In this document: positions 5,889 to 10,801 of the stretch, one piece after another
Numbering within the stretch: position 1 is the stretch's first letter
Layout of the letters: each line of letters begins with the position of its first letter
Assembly (NCBI GenBank): GCA_021817755.1
Contig: JAKAGC010000072.1
Location: forward strand, 1-10,801
Direction of reading: 5' to 3'
Length of the DNA: 10,801 bases
Source: Acidobacteriota bacterium
GTDB lineage: Bacteria > Acidobacteriota > Aminicenantia > UBA2199
Notes under the pieces: generated by a model
Databases searched by the model: none
What the model was told of the DNA's origin: nothing
What the model saw: only the letters and a program-made list of their open reading frames with translations
Position numbers and translations under genes: made by a program

Positions 5889-8234
5889 ATGAAACGATTA
5901 ATAATATCTGTTATAATTGTTTTATTGGTTTTGACATCGGCGGAATTAACTTCCTGGACGGTAAAAGATTATTCCTATCTTTATAAAGGAATCGTTTATA
6001 CACTACTGAAAGATAAAGACCTTGCATACAAAAATTATAGGTTATTTTTCAGGCAATACCCGGATCCGGCATTACAAAGCGCATTCGAGACAGTAGTAAA
6101 GGGAAAGGGTGATGAAGGTGTAAAGCAATTTAAAACCTATCTGGATATAAATCTTCGTTCATTACCTGCATTGGTGGGGATAGCGATGGCAGCAACAGAT
6201 ATGCCGAACTCAGGTTCGATCTTGAACCTGGAAAGAGCACAACGAATGGACGAAACTTTCGCGGCAGTTTATCCATGCCTGGGGTATGAATACATGAAAC
6301 GTAAAAATTACCCAAAAGCAGAATATTATTTTAATCAGGCATTACGTTATTCGAAAATCCCGGAAACTAAAATCCTTTTGGCAAACCTTTACCTTGAAAA
6401 GAACGATCCAGGTAAAGTTCTCTCACTACTTAAGGGAGAGGCGGATGCCCAGCCGGATAATTTTTATTGCAATTTTTTTACAGCAAAAGCACTGTATTCT
6501 CAGGGGGATCTGCAAAACATGCGGGGTTATATGGCAGTAGCACTTAAACTGGGGGACGAAAAAAAAGAAGTGAAATTACTACTGGCGCGGTTTTTCCTGG
6601 GCATCGGAGAATACAAAGATGCATTGGGTGTTTTGAAAGAAATAGATTATTCGAAAGACAATGATGAATACATACGGTTATACGCTCGAGTTTTATTTGA
6701 ATTAAGAGACCCTAAAACTAAAAGTTATCTGGAGAAGGCCTTTATTAAAGGCAGATGGAACAAAGAAATTAATACGTTAATGGGAAGATTCTATGAACAA
6801 AAAAAGCAGGAAAAAGGAAATGTTCAGAATTGGATCAACCGCTCATTATTGTGTGGAAGTACAGTCGAGGAATTAAAAAAGATATTCCCGGAGTCCTATG
6901 AATTCCCTGAATACCGGTCAATTCCTTTTTTCGATGTGGAATATATTCGATGGATTACAAATGATCTGGTGGCAGTAGGTGCGATTCGATCAAGCGGTGA
7001 ACCTGGAAAATTGTTTTTAATCGATACCGTGAATTTAAAAACCATTGGAAGCGTGGATTATCTGGGTAAATTGACGAAAATATTCGTTTCTCCGGATCGT
7101 ACCAAAATGATTTTCTATACAAGTATTGTGGATGAAGATAGCATCTATTTATATTCAGTAGAATTGATAGGGCAGGGGATACGGTCCCGGATGCTTACGA
7201 AATCGACTATTCCGTTAAAATCAGTACTGGCAGGGTTTACCCGGTCTGGGGACCGCGTTTATTTGACGGATGGCGCACTTACCGCAGAGGGGTTTGTTTC
7301 TCCATTTTCATCTGTAGATGAAGTGGGTAATAAAAAACCGGTTTATTCGAATTATCCTTATCCATTACTGGTATATTATTTCAATACTCAAAAATTTGAA
7401 GTAATCCGCGATATGAACTGGTTATCGAAGATTCCAATATCCTATGTGAAAAAATACTATCGCATATCCGAAGCTTCTGCATCAAAGAGCGATATCCAGG
7501 CACTGATTGAAAAAGGCCAAAAACTGGATTTAACATCATCCGAACTTGTCAAAATTTATTTTGCACGGGATATGGCTTCGTTCATCATCTATCTATCGGA
7601 TTTGAAAAACCCTTTTCAGGCGATTGTTTACGATTTCCACAAAAATAATATTAAGAAATTTGATGAATCGATGTTTATCGATAAGGGCAAATTTTCCAAT
7701 TTAAAATTACTCTACGTAAGCCCAAACAGACAGGAATTGTTTGTCTCAACGAAAGACGATAGTCGATGGCTGATCCGCTTCAATTATAAAAATCTTCTTT
7801 CGACTTTTATGACCAATAAAGTTATGGAAACCTTTTACGATCAGAGCCAATATCGGGTATTAGCATTAACGGAACGAAGCAAGAAACCGAATTATACGGA
7901 AACGAACCTTGAAATTATTTATATGTATCCTTATTATAAAAAAATAGTCGATACCCGCCGGGATTTGAAAAAGATTCTATTTGTAAAGGGTGGGACGGAT
8001 GTTTATTTTTCAACTTTAACCGGGGAATGGGTAAAAATGGATATGAATAACAATTTCACGTACCTCGGACCTTCTTTCGAAGATTCAATATATGCCATGT
8101 CTCCTTCCCGTGAACAAACGGCAGCCTTTATCAATAATCGATTGGTAATCCTGAATGGTCCGGTTAACGAATTCTCCCTCTCCCGGAAACCAAAACCGGC
8201 ACCTGTACCTGCGATTAAAAAAGGAAAGAAATAA
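5889..8234 (+). CDS. Exported TPR-repeat and beta-propeller-like protein
   Basis: A 781-residue protein of no named family that I recognise. An N-terminal basic and hydrophobic segment (about 1-19, KRLIISVIIVLLVLTSAE) is a signal peptide or membrane anchor; there is no lipobox. Residues about 28-330 are helical and TPR-like, clearest at 125-155 (LGYEYMKRKNYPKAEYYFNQAL), then 161-183, 194-222 and 228-253. From about 345 to 755 the sequence turns beta-rich, with recurring strand-turn units such as VSPDRTKMIFYTS (400), VSPNRQELFVSTKD (610) and MSPSREQTAAFINN (738), like blades of a WD40/TolB-type propeller. It ends in a Pro/Lys-rich tail (KPKPAPVPAIKKGKK). It probably works as an envelope scaffold for protein or glycan contacts. 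I prefer ATG 5889 over GTG 5883, since GAGGTG is the ribosome site and includes that GTG. Five bases separate it from the DUF4416 gene. Confidence 0.7.
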   Translation: MKRLIISVIIVLLVLTSAELTSWTVKDYSYLYKGIVYTLLKDKDLAYKNYRLFFRQYPDPALQSAFETVVKGKGDEGVKQFKTYLDINLRSLPALVGIAMAATDMPNSGSILNLERAQRMDETFAAVYPCLGYEYMKRKNYPKAEYYFNQALRYSKIPETKILLANLYLEKNDPGKVLSLLKGEADAQPDNFYCNFFTAKALYSQGDLQNMRGYMAVALKLGDEKKEVKLLLARFFLGIGEYKDALGVLKEIDYSKDNDEYIRLYARVLFELRDPKTKSYLEKAFIKGRWNKEINTLMGRFYEQKKQEKGNVQNWINRSLLCGSTVEELKKIFPESYEFPEYRSIPFFDVEYIRWITNDLVAVGAIRSSGEPGKLFLIDTVNLKTIGSVDYLGKLTKIFVSPDRTKMIFYTSIVDEDSIYLYSVELIGQGIRSRMLTKSTIPLKSVLAGFTRSGDRVYLTDGALTAEGFVSPFSSVDEVGNKKPVYSNYPYPLLVYYFNTQKFEVIRDMNWLSKIPISYVKKYYRISEASASKSDIQALIEKGQKLDLTSSELVKIYFARDMASFIIYLSDLKNPFQAIVYDFHKNNIKKFDESMFIDKGKFSNLKLLYVSPNRQELFVSTKDDSRWLIRFNYKNLLSTFMTNKVMETFYDQSQYRVLALTERSKKPNYTETNLEIIYMYPYYKKIVDTRRDLKKILFVKGGTDVYFSTLTGEWVKMDMNNNFTYLGPSFEDSIYAMSPSREQTAAFINNRLVILNGPVNEFSLSRKPKPAPVPAIKKGKK

Positions 8235-8239
8235 TACGA

Positions 8240-8779
8240 ATGGGTATAGAAAAAGATTTCAACCCTGTTAATCTTTTTTCGGGTTTTATTTACCGGGAAG
8301 AAAAAGTCTATGAAGAGATAAAACAACGCTTGGAGAAACAGTATTCCCGGGTAGATATGGAATCGGACGTATTTCCGTTCGTATTTACGACATATTACAA
8401 TAAAGAGATGGGAGACCGGTTATATCGCCGGTTCGTATCCTTTGAAAAACTAATTCGACCTGAACTATTACCGGATATCAAACTGGATTCGAATATTATC
8501 GAGATCGAAACGTCTCTGGATGGAAACCGAATCATCAACCTGGACCCTGGATATCTTTCGGATGCCAATGTGATAATTGCTACGACAAAGAACTATTATC
8601 AACGGGTGCCGTTAACAAAAGGAATTTATGCCCATATGGAATACATCATCAAAGGAAAAAAACTCTATACACTAGAATGGACTTATCCTGATTTCAAATC
8701 GGATGAGTACATGGAATTTTTTGAACGCTTACGATTGCTATATAAAAGAAAAATAAAAGAGCAACACCCTATTCATTAA
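8240..8779 (+). CDS. DUF4416 family protein
   Basis: A 179-residue soluble protein without signal peptide or membrane helix, matching my recollection of the DUF4416 family, which has no known function. Conserved-looking features in order: NLFSGFIY (11-18), FPFVFTTYYNKEMG (45-58), the FVSFEKLI region (65-72), IKLDSNIIE (80-88), NLDPGYL (100-106), ATTKNYYQRV (114-123), GIYAHMEY (128-135) and WTYPDF (147-152). The many Tyr, Asp and Glu residues in these motifs suggest a pocket, possibly nucleotide- or metal-binding, but no catalytic triad can be named. Length fits the family. It starts 5 bases after the TPR gene stop; the nearest ribosome-like site, AAGGAAAG (8221-8228), is distant, so translation may depend on coupling. 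Position between an envelope protein and a permease is suggestive only. Confidence 0.82.
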   Translation: MGIEKDFNPVNLFSGFIYREEKVYEEIKQRLEKQYSRVDMESDVFPFVFTTYYNKEMGDRLYRRFVSFEKLIRPELLPDIKLDSNIIEIETSLDGNRIINLDPGYLSDANVIIATTKNYYQRVPLTKGIYAHMEYIIKGKKLYTLEWTYPDFKSDEYMEFFERLRLLYKRKIKEQHPIH

Positions 8780-8812
8780 ACAGTGAACTGAATACAGGAA
8801 ACAGGAGGCACC

Positions 8813-10351
8813 ATGAGCGGAGAAACCGAAAAGAAAGAACAAACCAAAAAAAATAAATCCTTTTTTAGGAAAGATGGTGTATGGGCGTTTTCAACCTATT
8901 TTGCAGAAGGATTTCCTTTTATTATCATACGTAATTTATCGACGTTTTTTTTCAGGGATATGAATGTATCTCATGAACTGATAGGACTTTCTACTTCATT
9001 TTTTAGTTTACCATGGATATTGAAGTTTTTATGGGGACCATGGGTGGATGAATACAGTAATAAACGGCGGTGGATGCTGTCCATGCAAATGGGTTTGTTT
9101 TTTATGATGGTTCTGGCCGCCCTATTGTTTCCATTAAAAGATGGGGTATTATTGATTGCAATACTGTTTTTTATCGGAGCATTCCTATCGGCAACCAATG
9201 ATATTTCGATAGACGGATATTATATGGTGGTGCTGGATAAAGCGGGGCAGGCAAAATTTCTGGGCTACCGCGTAATGGCTTACCGGGTGGCAATGCTAAC
9301 TGGAACGGCGGGAATCTCGAGGATTGCGGCTTACCAGGGGTGGTACTGGGCATTCGTGGCATCCTTTTCCATTTTTGGCCTGGTTCTATTCTTTCATCTC
9401 TTCTTTTTAAAAGAAGACGCTCTACCAAAGAAAAAAATCACAGAACTTTTTTCACGTGCTTTCCATGGAAAATCGCTGATTTATGGAATGGGAGGCATCC
9501 TTGTAATTGCTTCGGTTTATCTCTTTTTTACCTCGCAATTTTATAAAGAAGTGCAAGGAAATGTCCCTTTTCTGGCAAAGATAGATTTTGCGACTGGAGT
9601 AACGATTTTATTATTCCTGGGGCTTGTGATACTTGCATTATCCCGGAAAAAAATAACGGCATTTATTACTCGTGATCCGGATTCCTATTACGGGAAAGCA
9701 TTTTTGTCTTTTATGGCCCAGGAAAAAATAGGGGCAATCCTGGCTTTTATCATACTTTTACGGGCTGGTGAGTTTACATTAAGCACCATGACAAACCCCT
9801 TTATTGTGGACCTGGGATTAAAAATGCACTATTGGTGGTTAACGGGTTTTGTAGGACTACCTGCAACAATCCTGGGAGCAATGCTAGGGGGATGGATGAT
9901 TTCTAAATTTTCCTTGAAGAAATTGGCTTTTCCATTTATCCTGGCCCAGAATGTCACTAATATTATTTACGCCCTGCTTGCTTTCCATCTGGCAAAGTTT
10001 ATTACATTAAACGCAGGTGGCGAACATATAACCTCTGTGGGTATGTTCAATATTGTCCTGGTTGCGATTACCCATGGATTCGATCAATTTTCAGGAGGAT
10101 TGGGGACAGCAGTTTTAATGACTTATTTGATGCGTATCTGCCATAGAGATTATAAAGCTTCTCATTTTGCCATCGGATCTGCTCTGATGGGTTTGAGTAA
10201 CCCTTTTGTTTCAGCCTTAAGCGGACATATCGTTCATGCATGGGGGTATGGGACACTTTTTGGTATGAGTTTTCTTTTTTCAATTCCTGGAATGATATTG
10301 ATTCCCTTCATTCCTTATCTTTCCGATAACAGCCGTTATGGTGAAGCGTAA
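8813..10351 (+). CDS. AmpG-like MFS permease (PAT family)
   Basis: A 512-residue inner-membrane transporter of the major facilitator superfamily. It most resembles the AmpG/PAT branch, whose characterised members import GlcNAc-anhydroMurNAc muropeptides for wall recycling. Supporting motifs: YFAEGFPF (29-36) in helix 1; SLPWILKFLWGPWVDEY (65-81) with KRRWM after helix 2; SATNDISIDGYY (126-137), matching the AmpG-type SQDIAVDAY element; and in the C-terminal half HGFDQFSGGLGTAVLMTYLM (421-440) followed by HFAIGSALMGLSNP. The N-terminal 20 residues are Lys/Glu-rich and cytoplasmic. Between the two halves (about 222-280) two extra hydrophobic segments occur, suggesting 14 rather than 12 helices. 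AGGAGG (8803-8808) sits 4 bases from the ATG, making the start firm. Substrate is unproven; acetyl-CoA-type or other PAT substrates remain possible. Follows the DUF4416 gene by 33 bases. Confidence 0.85.
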   Translation: MSGETEKKEQTKKNKSFFRKDGVWAFSTYFAEGFPFIIIRNLSTFFFRDMNVSHELIGLSTSFFSLPWILKFLWGPWVDEYSNKRRWMLSMQMGLFFMMVLAALLFPLKDGVLLIAILFFIGAFLSATNDISIDGYYMVVLDKAGQAKFLGYRVMAYRVAMLTGTAGISRIAAYQGWYWAFVASFSIFGLVLFFHLFFLKEDALPKKKITELFSRAFHGKSLIYGMGGILVIASVYLFFTSQFYKEVQGNVPFLAKIDFATGVTILLFLGLVILALSRKKITAFITRDPDSYYGKAFLSFMAQEKIGAILAFIILLRAGEFTLSTMTNPFIVDLGLKMHYWWLTGFVGLPATILGAMLGGWMISKFSLKKLAFPFILAQNVTNIIYALLAFHLAKFITLNAGGEHITSVGMFNIVLVAITHGFDQFSGGLGTAVLMTYLMRICHRDYKASHFAIGSALMGLSNPFVSALSGHIVHAWGYGTLFGMSFLFSIPGMILIPFIPYLSDNSRYGEA

Positions 10352-10398
10352 AAATGTAATTTTGGATAGATTGGGATTTGATGACTAAGGAGTAACTT

Positions 10399-10801
10399 AT
10401 GCAATTACTTATAAAAAACGGACGGTTGATTGATCCTGCAACGGGTTATAATGGAGTTTGCGATATCGGGATCGATAATGGAAAAATAGTGGAAATTTCT
10501 TCATCGATCCCTGTTGTAAAAGGAGATCAACTCATCGATGCTTCAGGATTAATCGTTAGTCCGGGATTCATCGATCTTCATGTTCATTTGCGGGAACCTG
10601 GACAGGAACATAAAGAAACCATTGAGTCAGGAGCGAGAGCTGCAGTTTATGGGGGATTCACCTCGATTGCCTGCATGCCCAATACAACTCCGGTAAATGA
10701 TAATGATGGTATAACAGGTTGGATTGTTAATCGCGGAAAAGAGGTGGGATTGGCCAATGTATTCCCGATTGCTGCGATTTCAATGAAACAGGAAAGCAAA
10801 A
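10399..10801 (+). CDS. pyrC: Dihydroorotase, N-terminal 134 residues (runs off right edge)
   Basis: Start of a class I dihydroorotase, which cyclises carbamoyl-aspartate to dihydroorotate in pyrimidine synthesis. Visible features: the N-terminal amidohydrolase strand LLIKNGRLIDP; SPGFIDLHVHLREPGQEHKET (54-74) with metal ligands His61 and His63 and substrate-binding Arg65; and the GGFTSIACMPNTTP segment (85-98) with Asn95. The DLHVHLREPG form distinguishes it from allantoinase and dihydropyrimidinase reasonably well, but the later zinc ligands and catalytic Asp lie outside the window. An AGGAG site (10388-10392) lies 6 bases from the ATG. The 47-base gap after the permease holds no hairpin that I can see, so it may belong to the same transcript. 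Family length is about 420-430, so about 70% is missing. Confidence 0.92.
   Translation, partial: MQLLIKNGRLIDPATGYNGVCDIGIDNGKIVEISSSIPVVKGDQLIDASGLIVSPGFIDLHVHLREPGQEHKETIESGARAAVYGGFTSIACMPNTTPVNDNDGITGWIVNRGKEVGLANVFPIAAISMKQESK

Noticed and set aside
6211..6230. Perfect 7-bp inverted repeat CAGGTTC/GAACCTG with a 6-base spacer
   Set aside because: It lies inside the TPR coding region, far from any promoter or gene end, and encodes ordinary residues; most likely chance.
9399..9417. Near-perfect 19-base palindrome TCTTCTTTT-T-AAAAGAAGA
   Set aside because: It is inside the permease gene, made of low-complexity codons (Leu-Phe-Phe-Leu-Lys-Glu), with no GC stem and no regulatory position.
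1..10801. Defence system, CRISPR array, prophage or insertion sequence
   Set aside because: No direct repeat arrays, transposase, integrase, nuclease or phage structural motifs were seen; the genes are ordinary chromosomal types.

Overview
The window reads as a chromosomal segment from an AT-leaning, Gram-negative-type bacterium of an uncultured or poorly sampled lineage. Clues are a probable exported lipoprotein phosphatase, an AmpG-like permease (normally a muropeptide importer), strong AGGAGG-type ribosome binding sites and E. coli-like TTGNNN/TATAAT promoters. The strong Shine-Dalgarno sites and -10 boxes argue against Bacteroidota. DUF4416 and the archaeal-type GlmM/ManB-like mutase fit spirochaete, deltaproteobacterial or candidate-phylum genomes, but I cannot fix the phylum. 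No rRNA, tRNA, CRISPR array, transposase or phage gene is visible. No gene-free stretch exceeds 300 bases; the longest is the 188-base divergent gap at 5701-5888.

Layout. (1) Bases 1-687, minus: N-terminal part of a PafA-type alkaline phosphatase lipoprotein that runs off the left edge. (2) A 112-base divergent promoter region. (3) Bases 800-2948, plus: three tightly packed genes for an ECF sigma factor, a membrane-anchored zinc-finger (ZAS-type) anti-sigma factor, and a membrane protein with an extracytoplasmic domain and a C-terminal double zinc ribbon. (4) Bases 3001-3053: overlapping terminator hairpins between convergent units. (5) Bases 3039-5700, minus: two adjacent alpha-D-phosphohexomutase homologues. 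The second gene of the unit (3039-4391) keeps every catalytic motif. The first gene (4393-5700) has lost the catalytic serine, the metal-binding DxDGD loop and the phosphate-binding loop. (6) Bases 5701-5888: a second divergent promoter region with an inverted repeat inside one promoter. (7) Bases 5889-10801, plus: an exported TPR/beta-propeller-like protein, a DUF4416 protein, an AmpG-like MFS permease and the start of dihydroorotase (pyrC), all codirectional with short gaps.

How they may work together. The sigma/anti-sigma/membrane protein trio looks like a complete envelope-signal transduction cassette. The mutase pair probably supplies sugar-1-phosphates for cell-wall or glycan precursors, with the degenerate paralogue as a possible partner or regulator. 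The third unit combines envelope-associated proteins of unknown job with an importer-like permease and a pyrimidine gene. The most unusual item is the co-transcribed active and apparently inactive phosphohexomutase pair.
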